A stretch of DNA of 64,000 bases from UBA9865 sp035647835 (GCA_035647835.1 DASRMS010000204.1:11923-75922); one strand, 5' to 3'. Shown: positions 37,541 to 47,942, counted from the first letter of the stretch. Notes: generated by a model not told the origin, from the sequence alone. A program made the numbers and translations.

Positions 37541-37660
37541 ATTTTCCCTACCTACTCATTATATTCTGCGTAATTGAAAATGAACTATTGCAGTAGTATT
37601 ATTATACCAGGTAGTAAAAGCAAAGTTAAGAGCTGCCAAACAATTTTAGGAGGTAAAATT

Positions 37661-37966
37661 ATGGTTATTAATGAGGAAGTAAAGGAAGTTCTCGAGGGTT
37701 CGGCATTTCTAACGCTTGTTACGGTGAATGTAGATGGCACCCCTCACCCTATTATTGCGGGAAAAGGACAAGTTGTAAACGATACAGTAGTCTTTGGTAT
37801 TTACAAAATGGTGATAACGCAGAAGAATTTGATGTCAAACAAAAGTGCCTGGGTTGTAGGGGCGACAAAGGCTGAAGGTGCTAAAGGTTATCGACTCACA
37901 GGTACAGCGGAAGCGAAGGATAAGCAGCTTATTTTCACTCCGACAAAAATAGATGTTCTGCTCTAA
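37661..37966 (+). CDS. Short pyridoxamine 5'-phosphate oxidase-like (FMN-binding split barrel) protein
   Basis: A 101-residue split-barrel protein (FLTLVTVNVDGTPHPIIAGKGQVVNDTVVFGIYKM...AWVVGATKAEGAKGYRLTGTAEA). It is shorter than typical PNPOx enzymes (~130-200) and ends soon after the fifth strand, so it may be a minimal form or truncated. AGGAGG lies 8 bases before ATG 37661. Its promoter region is shared with the divergent HxlR gene, which probably controls it in response to oxidants or quinones. Confidence 0.75.
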   Translation: MVINEEVKEVLEGSAFLTLVTVNVDGTPHPIIAGKGQVVNDTVVFGIYKMVITQKNLMSNKSAWVVGATKAEGAKGYRLTGTAEAKDKQLIFTPTKIDVLL

Positions 37967-38338
37967 ATATTAATAAACATATATCAAAAAGGGAAGAAGA
38001 TACTATCAAAACAACTAGAGTACTTCTTCCTTTTTCTTTGTTATGATTTAACATGACAATGTTTATGTTGCCGATGATTTTAATAGGAATTTCTTAAAAA
38101 GGAATAAGCAGGCATCTTCTGGCAAACAGAAAAACCTGCTTATTTTTTGTGCGACCAAAGCTTTCTGCTTGCGCTGCTAGACCAGACAGTTCCTATTTTG
38201 TGGCTCACAACTTGCTCAGGAAGTAAATAATTATGGAAAAGGTAACAGCCCTTTATCAAGGCGACAATTAGTTAAGCAGGAAGTATCTGAAATTCGTGGA
38301 ATTGAGTAATAACTGGCGAAAGATGAGGGAGGTTTTTT
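37967..38338. other. Intergenic region with two terminator hairpins
   Basis: About 370 bp with no gene. One hairpin (arms AAAAAGGGAAGAAG and CTTCTTCCTTTTT, 37986-38035) ends the PNPOx transcript. A second (AATAAGCAGG/CCTGCTTATT, then T4, 38103-38148) follows. The rmuC ribosome site (AGGGAGG) is at the right end. Confidence 0.7.
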
Positions 38339-39802
38339 ATGCTGGAGACTATACTATTAGTATTTGCAATTCTCAATTTAGTAGTTGTACTGTTGATGCT
38401 GCAAAAAATGGGGCACGTGGATAATCGTGAACTTAAGCAGATGATGCGTGAAGAGATAGCTGCTTTGCGCAATGAAATTACTTTGAGTGCGCGTCAAAAT
38501 CGCGAGGAATTAAACGCCTCTGTGAGGGCTTTTGGGGACTCACTTTCTAAACAAAGCATGGAGATGGCGATGCTGCAAAAAGTTCAGCTGGATACACTGA
38601 CCGCCAGTAATGAACAGCGGTTGGATGCCCTGCGCAAAAGTATGGAGGCAAAGTTGACTCATTTGCAGGGTCAACAAAATACTGATGCTTTGCAAAACCG
38701 TACTGAACTGGCAAAATCGCTGCACTCATTTGAGGAAAAGTTCCATACCAGTGTCAATGAGTTGAATGCTACGCAACGACAGAAGTTTAGTGATTTGGCG
38801 GAGCAGCTGGAGAAGCTTGTACAAACCAGTGCAGATAAATTAGAAAGAATGCGTGGTACTCTGGAGGCAAAACTACAAGAGCTGCGCACAGATAATACAG
38901 AAAAACTAGAGATGATCAGAGCCACAGTGGAAGAAAAACTGCAGGCTACGCTGGAAAAACGTTTAGGTGAGTCTTTTAAACAGGTCAGTGAGCGGCTGGA
39001 ACAGGTGCATCAGGGGCTAGGTGAAATGCAAAATTTAGCCACAGGTGTGGGTGATTTGAAAAAGGCTTTAGTTAATGTTAAAGTCCGCGGTACGCTGGGT
39101 GAAATTCAGCTGGCGAGCATTCTTGAGGAAATCCTAACGCCAGAACAGTATGCGGTTAACGTGGCTGTGCGGCCGGGCAGGAATGAGCGGGTTGAGTTTG
39201 CGCTGAAGATGCCCGGTAAAGATGAACATCCTGTTTGGTTACCCATTGATGCTAAATTTCCCATGGAAGATTATCAGCGCCTGTTGGATGCTTATGAGAG
39301 TGCGGACTTGGCGCAAGCAGAAGCTTGTGCGAAACAGCTGGAAGCAAGTATTAAGAAATGTGCCAAGGATATTCGCGATAAATATCTAGACCCGCCGGCA
39401 ACAACGGATTTTGGCATCATGTTTTTACCCTTTGAAGGGTTATATGCCGAGGTTTTACGCCGTAATGGCCTCTTTGAAACACTGATGCGTGATTATAAAG
39501 TAGCAATAACAGGGCCTACCACCTTAGCAGCTTTCTTAAATAGCCTGCAAATGGGTTTTCGCACCTTAACTATTGAAAAACGTACCAGTGAAGTTTGGTC
39601 ACTGCTGGGGGCTGTTAAAACTGAATTTGGTCGTTTTGGCGCTTTGCTCGATAAAACTAGAAAAAAACTGCAGGAAGCCAGCAATACTATTGATGTTGCT
39701 TCCCGTAAATCTCGTACTATTGAACGGAAGCTAAAAGATGTGCAAGAATTACCTGATTTAGAAAGCGAACAGGTATTATTGCCAGTTGAGGAGAATAGTT
39801 GA
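38339..39802 (+). CDS. rmuC: DNA recombination protein RmuC
   Basis: A 487-residue RmuC protein: one N-terminal membrane segment (TILLVFAILNLVVVLLML), a long coiled coil (about residues 30-230) and the RmuC nuclease-like domain (KVRGTLGEIQLASILEEIL...PIDAKFPMEDYQRL...DFGIMFLPFEGLYAEVL). RmuC limits recombination at short inverted repeats in E. coli; the catalytic details are not settled. It is a single-gene unit. Confidence 0.92.
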   Translation: MLETILLVFAILNLVVVLLMLQKMGHVDNRELKQMMREEIAALRNEITLSARQNREELNASVRAFGDSLSKQSMEMAMLQKVQLDTLTASNEQRLDALRKSMEAKLTHLQGQQNTDALQNRTELAKSLHSFEEKFHTSVNELNATQRQKFSDLAEQLEKLVQTSADKLERMRGTLEAKLQELRTDNTEKLEMIRATVEEKLQATLEKRLGESFKQVSERLEQVHQGLGEMQNLATGVGDLKKALVNVKVRGTLGEIQLASILEEILTPEQYAVNVAVRPGRNERVEFALKMPGKDEHPVWLPIDAKFPMEDYQRLLDAYESADLAQAEACAKQLEASIKKCAKDIRDKYLDPPATTDFGIMFLPFEGLYAEVLRRNGLFETLMRDYKVAITGPTTLAAFLNSLQMGFRTLTIEKRTSEVWSLLGAVKTEFGRFGALLDKTRKKLQEASNTIDVASRKSRTIERKLKDVQELPDLESEQVLLPVEENS

Positions 39803-39934
39803 AGTTAAAATATTGTGCCAGAGAGAAAGTTCAGAAAGGTCAGTAAAAAGTACTGCTCTTGTGCAGGAAATTGTTAGCTTATGTCGAATCATAGCTAATG
39901 CGCTCTTGCCAGAAGCAGAATTTAGGAGTTTATC

Positions 39935-41143
39935 ATGATCAAAAAAGAACTAGTTAAGTTATTGTTTGATGCAGCGAGTATTCAGCGCTGGAATGATCAC
40001 AATCGTCCCTATAAAGGTTTTACGGAATTAGATAAGCAAGCTCAAAAGATGGTTTACGCTTATTTGCTAGCTAAATTTGAACAGTCAGACCATGATGTTT
40101 GTGTCAATTGGCGTCAGTTAATCGAAGGTGGATTTTTTGAATTTTTACATCGCATTATTTTGACGGATATTAAACCACCAATTTTCCATAAATTAATGGC
40201 CGAAAAAGGTGATCTTTTAAATCAGTGGGTCATTACACAGCTAACGGAAGCATTAGCAGGGGTAAATGACAATTTTTTAGAGAAGTTTAAAGCTTATCTG
40301 TTTCAGCCAGAGTATAGTGCGCTGGAGAAAAGTATTCTTAAAGCTTCGCATTACTTGGCGACTAACTGGGAATTTAAACTGGTCTATACTTTGAATGCTA
40401 ATCTCTATGGTTTGGAAGAGACCAAAGCTACCATTGAGGATGAGATCGAGGAACACTACCATTTAGCCGGTGTGCAAAAATTACAGCTTGGCAAGAAAAC
40501 AAGTCATTTTATGGATTTAGTAGGGCAGCTGCGTTTTCAACAGCGCTGGGCGCAGACAGCTAGGCTGCCGGAAACTTCTGTCATGGGTCATATGCTGATG
40601 GTCGCGATGCTTTCGTACTTGGTGAGCACCGAGTTAAATACCTGTGATCAGCGGTTAGTTAATAACTATCTGGCAGGACTTTTTCATGATTTGCCTGAAG
40701 TGCTGACTCGTGATATTGTCTCCCCCGTGAAGCGTTCTGTTGTTGGCTTGGACGAACTAATCAAAGATATTGAACAGCGTCAGGTAGAGGAAAAGCTGCT
40801 GCCTTTACTGCCTGCAGCATGGCACAAGGAACTGCGCTACTTTACAGAAGATGAATTCGCCAATAAGGTCATTCTTGACGGAAAGGTTACTATTGTTGAA
40901 GGCAGCACCATCGGTAACCAGTATAATCAGGATCGATATTCTCCGCTTGACGGTCAGCTAATCCGCGCTTGTGATCATTTTGCTGCTTACATGGAAACCT
41001 ACCTATCGATTTCTCATGGCATTAAGTCTCATTTTCTCGAAGAAGGATACCAACAACTTTTGCTGCAATATCAGGATAAATCAGTATCTGGTTTTCCCTT
41101 TTGGCAATGGTTCAACTACTTTCGTCACCCAGAGACAAACTAA
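39935..41143 (+). CDS. HD-domain protein with an extra N-terminal module
   Basis: A 402-residue protein. The C-terminal half has the HD metal site typical of YfbR/5'-nucleotidase-like HD domains: His219 (GHMLMVAML), His251-Asp252 (AGLFHDLPEVLT) and a downstream Asp. The N-terminal ~190 residues contain RWNDHNRPYKGFTELDKQAQKMVYAYLLAKF, which recalls the YfbR start, but no second HD pair is seen, so it may be a degenerate duplicate. It probably hydrolyses a nucleotide or phosphoester; the substrate is unknown. Confidence 0.75.
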   Translation: MIKKELVKLLFDAASIQRWNDHNRPYKGFTELDKQAQKMVYAYLLAKFEQSDHDVCVNWRQLIEGGFFEFLHRIILTDIKPPIFHKLMAEKGDLLNQWVITQLTEALAGVNDNFLEKFKAYLFQPEYSALEKSILKASHYLATNWEFKLVYTLNANLYGLEETKATIEDEIEEHYHLAGVQKLQLGKKTSHFMDLVGQLRFQQRWAQTARLPETSVMGHMLMVAMLSYLVSTELNTCDQRLVNNYLAGLFHDLPEVLTRDIVSPVKRSVVGLDELIKDIEQRQVEEKLLPLLPAAWHKELRYFTEDEFANKVILDGKVTIVEGSTIGNQYNQDRYSPLDGQLIRACDHFAAYMETYLSISHGIKSHFLEEGYQQLLLQYQDKSVSGFPFWQWFNYFRHPETN

Positions 41144-41190
41144 TTGTCTCTTAATTACACTAAACAAACTACACTGGAGGTTTTACTGCT

Positions 41191-41997
41191 ATGTCTAATG
41201 AATCGTTTAACCTTGAAGCCTATTTTAAACGCATTAATTATCAGGGGAAAACAGATGTTACGGCGGAAACACTCAAGGGTCTGCACATTGCACATACGCT
41301 GAATGTGCCATTTGAAAACTTGGATGTTCATTTTAAGAAACCTATTCGTTTAGACCGTGAATCTCTGTATCAAAAGATAGTAGAGAATAAGCGCGGTGGT
41401 TATTGCTTTGAAATGAACGGCATGTTTTCTTTTGTCCTGAAAGAGATGGGTTTTAAGGTGCTAGATGTCTTAGCGCGGGGAACCAGAGACGGCAAGGAAT
41501 TTTTTTCTCAATCCCACCAAGTGATGGTTGTGGAAATTGGCGACGAACTATGGCTAGCTGATGTTGGTTTCGGCAATGATGGTATTACGGCACCTGTTTT
41601 ATTAGAAGAAGGGGTGGATCAACAGCAGTTCACTCATACCTACCGTATTTTAAAAGACCCCAAACACGGTTATATTTTACAATCTAAAGTAGACGGTGAG
41701 TATAAGTATATGTATGCTTTTCACCTGATCAATTGTCACCCTATGGATTTTGAAATGGCTAATTATTTTATGGCCACCTATCCTAATTCCTTCTTCAGTA
41801 TTATGAAAATGTGCACGATGCCGACTAAAGAAGGGCGGGTTACCCTGACAGATATCAGAAATGAAAAGAAATTTAAGCAGCTTGTCAACGGCCAGGTGAC
41901 TGAAACTAATCTCAATAGTGAGGATGAATTTAAGGAAAAATTACAACAGTATTTTGCTCTGGATTATGAGGCAATTAAGCAGTCTGCTGCAAAATAA
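41191..41997 (+). CDS. Arylamine N-acetyltransferase
   Basis: NAT enzymes move acetyl from acetyl-CoA to arylamines and related amines through a Cys-His-Asp triad. All three are present: Cys72 in RGGYCFEMN, His109 in SHQVMVV and Asp124 in ADVGFGND. The 268-residue length is normal. TGGAGG precedes the ATG. It stands alone between the HD gene and clpB. Confidence 0.93.
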   Translation: MSNESFNLEAYFKRINYQGKTDVTAETLKGLHIAHTLNVPFENLDVHFKKPIRLDRESLYQKIVENKRGGYCFEMNGMFSFVLKEMGFKVLDVLARGTRDGKEFFSQSHQVMVVEIGDELWLADVGFGNDGITAPVLLEEGVDQQQFTHTYRILKDPKHGYILQSKVDGEYKYMYAFHLINCHPMDFEMANYFMATYPNSFFSIMKMCTMPTKEGRVTLTDIRNEKKFKQLVNGQVTETNLNSEDEFKEKLQQYFALDYEAIKQSAAK

Positions 41998-42054
41998 CCA
42001 CAGCAGATCAAGAGAGTTTAGTGCGCCTAGCGTAACAACAAGAAAGCAGATAAT

Positions 42055-42086
42055 AATTAACGGAGCGCAGCCGCGCTCCGTTAATT
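42055..42086. terminator. Bidirectional terminator between the NAT gene and clpB
   Basis: AATTAACGGAGCGC/GCGCTCCGTTAATT, a perfect 14-bp stem with a 4-base loop between convergent genes. Confidence 0.9.
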
Positions 42087-42133
42087 TATGGTGTGATGGT
42101 TAGTTATGTCAGATTGCCCTAGATGGCCATGTG

Positions 42134-44713
42134 TTAAGAGACCGTAAAGGTCAAGCCGTCGTCACTAGCATCTACCAAGACGATACTATGTTCTGTCAGC
42201 TCGCCGGCAATTAGCCTGCGGGCTAAAGTTGTTTCCATTTCTTTTTGGATATAACGTTTAAGAGGACGTGCCCCATATACAGGATCATAACCAGCTTGGG
42301 CCAGCCTCTCTTTGGCCGCTTCCGTTAACTCCAGTCCTATATAGCGTTCTGCCAGCCGGTTACGCAATAAAGTCAGCTGCAGCTCCACAATTTGTTTGGT
42401 TTCTGCCAGAGTCAGAGGTTTAAAGAGCACAATGTCATCGACGCGGTTTAAAAATTCAGGGCGGAAATGGCTCCTTAATTCAGCCATGACTTGCTCTTGA
42501 ACTGTGTCGAGAATTTCACCGCTGCTGGTAACATTCTCTAATAAGTAGATGCTGCCAAGATTAGAGGTCATGATGATGATGGTGTTTTTAAAGTCCACAG
42601 TGCGTCCCTGACTATCTGTAAGCCGGCCATCATCAAGGATTTGCAGCAGTACATTAAAAACATCATGGTGAGCTTTTTCAACTTCGTCCAACAGTAAGAC
42701 ACTGTATGGTTTGCGGCGCACCGCTTCTGTGAGCTGGCCGCCTTCTTCGTAACCAACATAGCCGGGGGGAGCTCCGATCAGGCGGGCTACAGTATGTTTT
42801 TCCATATACTCACTCATATCAAGCCGAATCATATTGTCCTCACTATCAAACAATGCTTCGGCTAAGGAGCGGGCTAATTCAGTTTTACCAACACCGGTGG
42901 GTCCCAGAAAAATGAAGGAACCAATCGGTTTTTTCGGGTCTTTTAGGCCAGAGCGGGCACGTAGCACGGCGTCGGCAACTGCTTGTACTGCTTCCTCTTG
43001 TCCAATCACCCTTTTGTGCAGTATTTCCTCTAGGTGCAAAAGTTTTTCTTTTTCGCCTTCTACTAGACGGGAAAGGGGGATTCCTGTCCAGCGGGCGACT
43101 ACTTCCGCTACATCCTCTGTTGTGACTGCCTCGTTAATTAGTTTGGCCTCGCTGCCGACTAGCTTGCTTTCTGCTTCTTGCAGCTTCTTTTCTAGTGCTG
43201 GTATCTTGCCATACTGATATTCGGCGACCTTATTTAAATCATAGTCACGTTGTGCCTGCTCCATTTCAGTCCGCGCTTTTTCTAGTTCCTCACGTAAGGC
43301 ACCCAAGCCGCCAATGGCCTGCTTTTCATTATCCCATTGTGCTCGTAAAGTATCGCGTGTTGTCTTCAGTTCAGCTAATTCTTTTTCTAAGGCTGACAGA
43401 CGCTCTTGGGAGGGCTGGTCCTCTTCTTTACGCAGTGCTTCTCGTTCAATTTCTAATTGTAGGACACGACGCTCCAGTATTTCTAGCTCTTCGGGCATGC
43501 TTTCCATTTCTGTTCGCAGCTTTGCGGCTGCTTCATCAATTAAATCAATCGCTTTATCGGGTAAAAAGCGGTCAGAGATATAACGGTGGCTAAGCAGGGC
43601 AGCGGAAACAAGCGCTGCATCTTGGATGCGTACCCCGTGGTGTAATTCATAGCGTTCACGTAAACCTCGCAAGATGGAAATAGTGCTTTCCACTGATGGT
43701 TCTTCAACTAATACTGGCTGAAAGCGACGCTCTAGAGCAGCATCTTTCTCAATGTGCTGCCGATATTCGTCCAGGGTGGTAGCACCAATACAATGCAATT
43801 CACCTCGTGCTAGCATTGGTTTTAGCATATTGCCGGCATCCATAGCACCTTCTGCTTTCCCTGCACCCACCACGGTGTGTAATTCGTCAATAAAAAGAAT
43901 TATCCGGCCTGCTGACTTTGTAACTTCCTCAAGGACGGCTTTCAGCCTTTCCTCAAATTCGCCCCGAAATTTGGCGCCAGCAATTAAGGACCCCATATCT
44001 AAAGCCACTAGACGTCGGTCTTTAAGGCTTTCAGGGACATCCCCAGCCACAATGCGGCGCGCCAGTCCTTCGACAATGGCAGTTTTGCCTACCCCAGGTT
44101 CCCCAATTAAAACAGGGTTATTTTTGGTGCGGCGAGAGAGTACTTGTATCACGCGGCGAATCTCTTGGTCACGACCAATCACCGGGTCTAATTTGTTTTG
44201 TGCGGCCATCGTCGTAAGGTCACGGCCATATTTTTCTAAGGCTTCATATGTTTCTTCTGGGTTAGCGCTGGTGACCCGCTGGTTTCCCCGCACGGCAGTC
44301 AGGGCTTGGAGGAAGGTGTCACGTGTTAAGCCTTGTTTTTTAAAGATTTTTGTCATCGCCGTATCATCAAACATTGCCAGCACAAGATGTTCCACGCTGA
44401 CATATTCATCCTTCAGCCTTTTTGCCTCCTCTTGTGCCTGCACTAACAGTTGGTTGAGTCGCTGCGAAATATAGGTCGCTGCGGCACCGGTGACGGCAGG
44501 CATTTTAGAGAGGGTTTGTTCAAGAACCTGCTGTAGATTACTAACACTAGTATCTGCTTTGGTTAGGAGGCGTGGGATGAGCCCATTTTCCTGCAGTAGT
44601 AATGCCAACAAGACATGCTCCACGTCAAGGGCTTGGTGACTTCTTTGCACCGCCAAATCCTGCGCCCCTGATAACGCTAATTGCGCCTTTTCGGTAAACT
44701 TATTAAGATCCAT
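42134..44713 (-). CDS. clpB: ATP-dependent disaggregase ClpB
   Basis: ClpB, with DnaK, rescues aggregated proteins. An N-terminal Clp repeat domain leads to AAA-1 (Walker A GEPGVGKT, Walker [14 protein letters not shown]), a long coiled-coil middle domain (about 400-525) that separates ClpB from ClpC, and AAA-2 (Walker A GPTGVGKT). 859 residues. ATG 44713 is used because AGGGAG lies 8 bases upstream. No CIRCE or clear CtsR box is seen; the promoter reads TTGACA-N17-TACGAT. Confidence 0.97.
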   Translation of the reverse strand: MDLNKFTEKAQLALSGAQDLAVQRSHQALDVEHVLLALLLQENGLIPRLLTKADTSVSNLQQVLEQTLSKMPAVTGAAATYISQRLNQLLVQAQEEAKRLKDEYVSVEHLVLAMFDDTAMTKIFKKQGLTRDTFLQALTAVRGNQRVTSANPEETYEALEKYGRDLTTMAAQNKLDPVIGRDQEIRRVIQVLSRRTKNNPVLIGEPGVGKTAIVEGLARRIVAGDVPESLKDRRLVALDMGSLIAGAKFRGEFEERLKAVLEEVTKSAGRIILFIDELHTVVGAGKAEGAMDAGNMLKPMLARGELHCIGATTLDEYRQHIEKDAALERRFQPVLVEEPSVESTISILRGLRERYELHHGVRIQDAALVSAALLSHRYISDRFLPDKAIDLIDEAAAKLRTEMESMPEELEILERRVLQLEIEREALRKEEDQPSQERLSALEKELAELKTTRDTLRAQWDNEKQAIGGLGALREELEKARTEMEQAQRDYDLNKVAEYQYGKIPALEKKLQEAESKLVGSEAKLINEAVTTEDVAEVVARWTGIPLSRLVEGEKEKLLHLEEILHKRVIGQEEAVQAVADAVLRARSGLKDPKKPIGSFIFLGPTGVGKTELARSLAEALFDSEDNMIRLDMSEYMEKHTVARLIGAPPGYVGYEEGGQLTEAVRRKPYSVLLLDEVEKAHHDVFNVLLQILDDGRLTDSQGRTVDFKNTIIIMTSNLGSIYLLENVTSSGEILDTVQEQVMAELRSHFRPEFLNRVDDIVLFKPLTLAETKQIVELQLTLLRNRLAERYIGLELTEAAKERLAQAGYDPVYGARPLKRYIQKEMETTLARRLIAGELTEHSIVLVDASDDGLTFTVS

Positions 44714-44747
44714 ACGCCACACTCCCTTTTTCTAATCTTCTAACCTA

Positions 44748-44776
44748 ATCGTAAGTATTATTCCACATCTTGTCAA
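44748..44776 (-). promoter_or_regulatory. Sigma-A promoter of clpB
   Basis: Minus strand TTGACA (44771-44776), a 17-bp spacer, TACGAT (44748-44753), 35 bases before the clpB start. Confidence 0.75.
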
Positions 44777-44962
44777 TTAACAAAAGCTTATCTTTTTGCT
44801 TAATCAAGATTCAGCACAAGCTTGAAGGGATGAGAATTTGCCACCCCTTCGTCGGCTCTGCGGGTCCTGACCACCCCGCAAGATTAAAAGGGAATCGCCT
44901 GAAAAACACCATCGGCTAAGAAAGATGCAATTCAAGGTTGATATAATTTTTTATCCAATAAG

Positions 44963-44986
44963 AAAAGCTCCCTGCTGGGAGCTTTT
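44963..44986 (-). terminator. Terminator after the TGS-kinase gene
   Basis: AAAAGCTCCC/GGGAGCTTTT with a 4-base loop, 20 bases downstream of the stop codon. Confidence 0.8.
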
Positions 44987-45008
44987 CACTTGAGAGGAGT
45001 GCGTCTGC

Positions 45009-46688
45009 TTAAATTTCATGGAAGCAGGAGCCGCCGATGAACTCGCGCAGGATAGAGTTATTAGGGATGCCCTGTAGTTCCAGCGATGCAAAGCAGGACA
45101 GAAAAAGCAGCAGTCTTTTCGCATCGATGTATTCCGGTTCAGTGTGACTGATTTCTTGTAAAAGGGGCGTAGCAAACTGTTTTAGGATCGCCAGCTCGTA
45201 AACTAGGGAAGAATTAAACATAATATCTGCTTCCTCTTGTAGGTGGAACAGATTGCGCTCTTCACCGCGGCGTACAGAGGGCCAGCGGCGAATAGTTTCC
45301 AGGGCGTCATAGCTGCGGAACTGATGATCGCGAATGATGCGGCGTAATAAACGCGTGTCAGTAGTGTGGATGCGGGTATGATTATCTACGTTCAGTGCGG
45401 TTAGGGCGGAAATATAGATTTTATATTTGTGGCGACGCGAAATTGCTTCCGTTAGGCGTTCGTTCAAGCCATGAATTCCTTCGATCAGGAGGAGTTGGTT
45501 TTCTTGCAGCTCAATCGTGTGACCATGATATTCACGTTTTCCTGTATGAAAGTTGTATCTGGGGATTTCTATTTTTTCTCCGTCAATTAAGCGGAGCAGA
45601 TGATTGTTAAATAGTTCTAAATCAATAGCTTCCAGATGCTCAAAATCAGGTTGATTATTTTCATCCAGGGGCGTATGTTCACGGTCGACAAAATAGTCAT
45701 CAAGTGAAATGGGGAAAGGGCGGATTCCGTTAACTAGCAGCTGAATACGTAAGCGCTGCGTAAAAGTTGTTTTGCCGGAAGAGGAGGGACCGGCGATCAA
45801 AACAATGCGCAGTTCGTCTTTACGTGCTGCAATGGAATCTGCAATTTGGGCAATTTTTTTCTCATGCAAGGCCTCATTAATGCGCATAATTTCCGGTCCT
45901 TGCCCTGCTTCAATGCGTTCATTGAGAATACCAACAGTATGGAAACCCAAAATTTCAGACCATTCTTCAGTTTCGCGAAAGATTCCGAAGAGCTTGTGTT
46001 GTTCAATATAGGGGGGAATGGTAAAAGGATCGGCGGCGTTAGGAAAACGCAGCACTAAACCCGGTGCACGAAAATGTACGGCAAACCACTGCAAAATTCC
46101 TGTGCGCGTAACCATATAACCATGTAGTGAATCCGTTAATGCTCCTAAAGAGTAGACAGTTAGTGCCTCTGTCGGCCAGTTTTTATAGAGACGTACTTTA
46201 TCATCAAATCCTGCTTGCTTAAAACAGTCAATTGCTTGCTGAAGCGGTATTTTTTTCTTTTCAATAGGCAAATCAGCTAAAACCAGCTCCCGCATTTTGT
46301 GCTGCAGGGCAGCCACATCTTCAGTGGTTAAGGCAGGGGTTTTATTAATCTCACAATAAAGCCCTTTACCCAAGGAATGTTCCACACTGATCTGGGCGTC
46401 AGGAAAAAGAAGCCTCGTCGCATAAATGAGCAGGAAGGTAAGACTACGCTGATAGATTCTGGCTCCTTCTGTAGTGCCTAAGTCGAGAAACTTAACTACG
46501 GAAGAAGGTTGCGGCAGATGTGTCAAATCTTTCATTTTATCATTAACGATGGCCGCTACGATGGGCGAAGCATAATGCTCTGCCACTTCCTCGCTGATTT
46601 CTAACAAGCTCCGACCTGCTTCTTTAGTTACGCTGGTTTGATCAGGTAGGATAATCTTGATCGTTGTCGTTTGTTCTATATCTGTCAC
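45009..46688 (-). CDS. Nucleoside (uridine) kinase with N-terminal TGS/ThrRS-like domains
   Basis: A 559-residue fusion. The first ~75 residues form a TGS-like domain (IKIILPDQTSVTKEAGRSLLEISEEV), followed by a region like the second-additional domain of threonyl-tRNA synthetase. From about 290 onward is a uridine kinase/phosphoribulokinase P-loop domain (LIAGPSSSGKTTFTQRL; Asp in SLDDYFVDRE; LLLIEGIHGLNE). GTG 46688 follows AGAGGGA by six bases; the ATG at 46718 has none. This architecture is known in Clostridia and Thermotoga; the role is unclear. Confidence 0.88.
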   Translation of the reverse strand: MTDIEQTTTIKIILPDQTSVTKEAGRSLLEISEEVAEHYASPIVAAIVNDKMKDLTHLPQPSSVVKFLDLGTTEGARIYQRSLTFLLIYATRLLFPDAQISVEHSLGKGLYCEINKTPALTTEDVAALQHKMRELVLADLPIEKKKIPLQQAIDCFKQAGFDDKVRLYKNWPTEALTVYSLGALTDSLHGYMVTRTGILQWFAVHFRAPGLVLRFPNAADPFTIPPYIEQHKLFGIFRETEEWSEILGFHTVGILNERIEAGQGPEIMRINEALHEKKIAQIADSIAARKDELRIVLIAGPSSSGKTTFTQRLRIQLLVNGIRPFPISLDDYFVDREHTPLDENNQPDFEHLEAIDLELFNNHLLRLIDGEKIEIPRYNFHTGKREYHGHTIELQENQLLLIEGIHGLNERLTEAISRRHKYKIYISALTALNVDNHTRIHTTDTRLLRRIIRDHQFRSYDALETIRRWPSVRRGEERNLFHLQEEADIMFNSSLVYELAILKQFATPLLQEISHTEPEYIDAKRLLLFLSCFASLELQGIPNNSILREFIGGSCFHEI

Positions 46689-46807
46689 TGTAGATCCCTC
46701 TTTCACAAGTATTATCATTCTGCTGTCCTGAGAATATACGGCACAACAATGGCGATGCCTTAGTATCTGAAAAAATGAAGTTTAACTAGGTTAAACCTGA
46801 CTCCAAG

Positions 46808-47788
46808 TTAGAGCACTAGCTCGACAATATCTTTGTCCTGCAGGAGGTAGTCACGGGGAACGGCTTGGCCAGCAAAGCGAGCTGAACCCCAGACGAGGGC
46901 GCTTTTGAGCTTTTGGGGAAAATCACGATGCACCTGTGCGGCTAAATCAAGCACTGTAGAACCGCTTTTCAGAATAAAGGGACGCTCTCGATCCGCTTTT
47001 TTCCCCGGTGCTTTGCCATAAATGCGAATCACATCCAGCAGCATAAAAATATTAGCTCTTAAAGCTGTCAAATCGTGATCAATAGAGAGAGGTTGTATCT
47101 GAATGTCGGGACGTAATTCCTGCAAAATTTCCAGGTTGCTTGTGGCATCCGGCAGGTCAGCCTTTAAGCCAAGCGTCAGGTAGGGCAAGGCAACAGGGCT
47201 CTCACCGCTTGGATCTATGATGCCTCGCTCTTCCAGCAGTGACAGCGTAGTTTCTGCCTGTTCCAGGCAATCACCTGTGCTCAAATCAATTAGCAGTAGC
47301 AGCGCATCGGCATTGCGTAAAGTACCGATTAAGCCGGCAGGGAGATTATCGTTAGTAAACGGCGGGGTGTCCACTAGTTGAATTAAAATATCTTCGTACT
47401 GCATCATGCCGGCTGCGGGAATTGTGGTTGTATAGGGATAGTCCCCGACTTTAACTTTTGCTCTGCTTAAGGCCCCCACTAATGCTGATTTACCTGTATT
47501 AGGGCAACCCGTTAAGACAACCTGCCCTGCACCTTGTTTCTCCACATGAAAGGGGTTGTAAGTTCCTTTTTGCTGCTTTTTTTGTTGACTTTCCTCCCGC
47601 ATTTGCGAGAGACGCTTTTTTAAATCAGCTTGTAGTTTTTCTGTACCTTTATGTTTGGGAATGGTGGCCAGCATTTCTTGCAGTGCTGCTACTTTATCTT
47701 CAGGCAGGCTGGCTTTTTTATACTGTTCTTCAGCGGCATAGTACTGTGGGGTTAAATTTGCGGGCAATTTTATCACCACACTTTCCAT
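46808..47788 (-). CDS. DRG/Obg-like GTPase with C-terminal TGS domain
   Basis: A 326-residue GTPase: N-terminal helical segment (about 1-80), G domain with G1 GCPNTGKSALVG, G2 YPYTTTIPAAG and G3 VDTPPF (DTPP instead of DTPG), and a C-terminal TGS domain (GSTVLDLAAQVHRDFPQKLKSALVWG). G4 is poorly preserved (TLGLKADLPDA fits the expected place). It belongs to the TRAFAC Obg/DRG branch. Like the preceding kinase gene on this strand it carries a TGS domain, but the two genes are about 120 bases apart and need not be linked. Confidence 0.82.
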   Translation of the reverse strand: MESVVIKLPANLTPQYYAAEEQYKKASLPEDKVAALQEMLATIPKHKGTEKLQADLKKRLSQMREESQQKKQQKGTYNPFHVEKQGAGQVVLTGCPNTGKSALVGALSRAKVKVGDYPYTTTIPAAGMMQYEDILIQLVDTPPFTNDNLPAGLIGTLRNADALLLLIDLSTGDCLEQAETTLSLLEERGIIDPSGESPVALPYLTLGLKADLPDATSNLEILQELRPDIQIQPLSIDHDLTALRANIFMLLDVIRIYGKAPGKKADRERPFILKSGSTVLDLAAQVHRDFPQKLKSALVWGSARFAGQAVPRDYLLQDKDIVELVL

Positions 47789-47942
47789 GTTCTGGTGTTA
47801 TTCTTTTTCTCTTTGGGTCTTGGTGATTCCTGCTGAGCCTTAGTTAGTTAATTCACATCTTGAATCTCAGGAATGCCTGCGTTACTATGAAATAGTATAT
47901 ATTAATGTGGATTAGACTAATAAATAAAAATGGGAGGTTGAC

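Noticed and set aside
43752..44474. A 240-codon frame on the plus strand inside clpB
   Set aside because: Antisense shadow of the conserved AAA-1 region; composition is rich in Ser, Arg and Thr as expected for a reverse frame.
44714..45008. CIRCE or CtsR operator upstream of clpB
   Set aside because: No TTAGCACTC-N9-GAGTGCTAA and no GGTCAAA tandem; only a normal -35/-10 promoter is seen.
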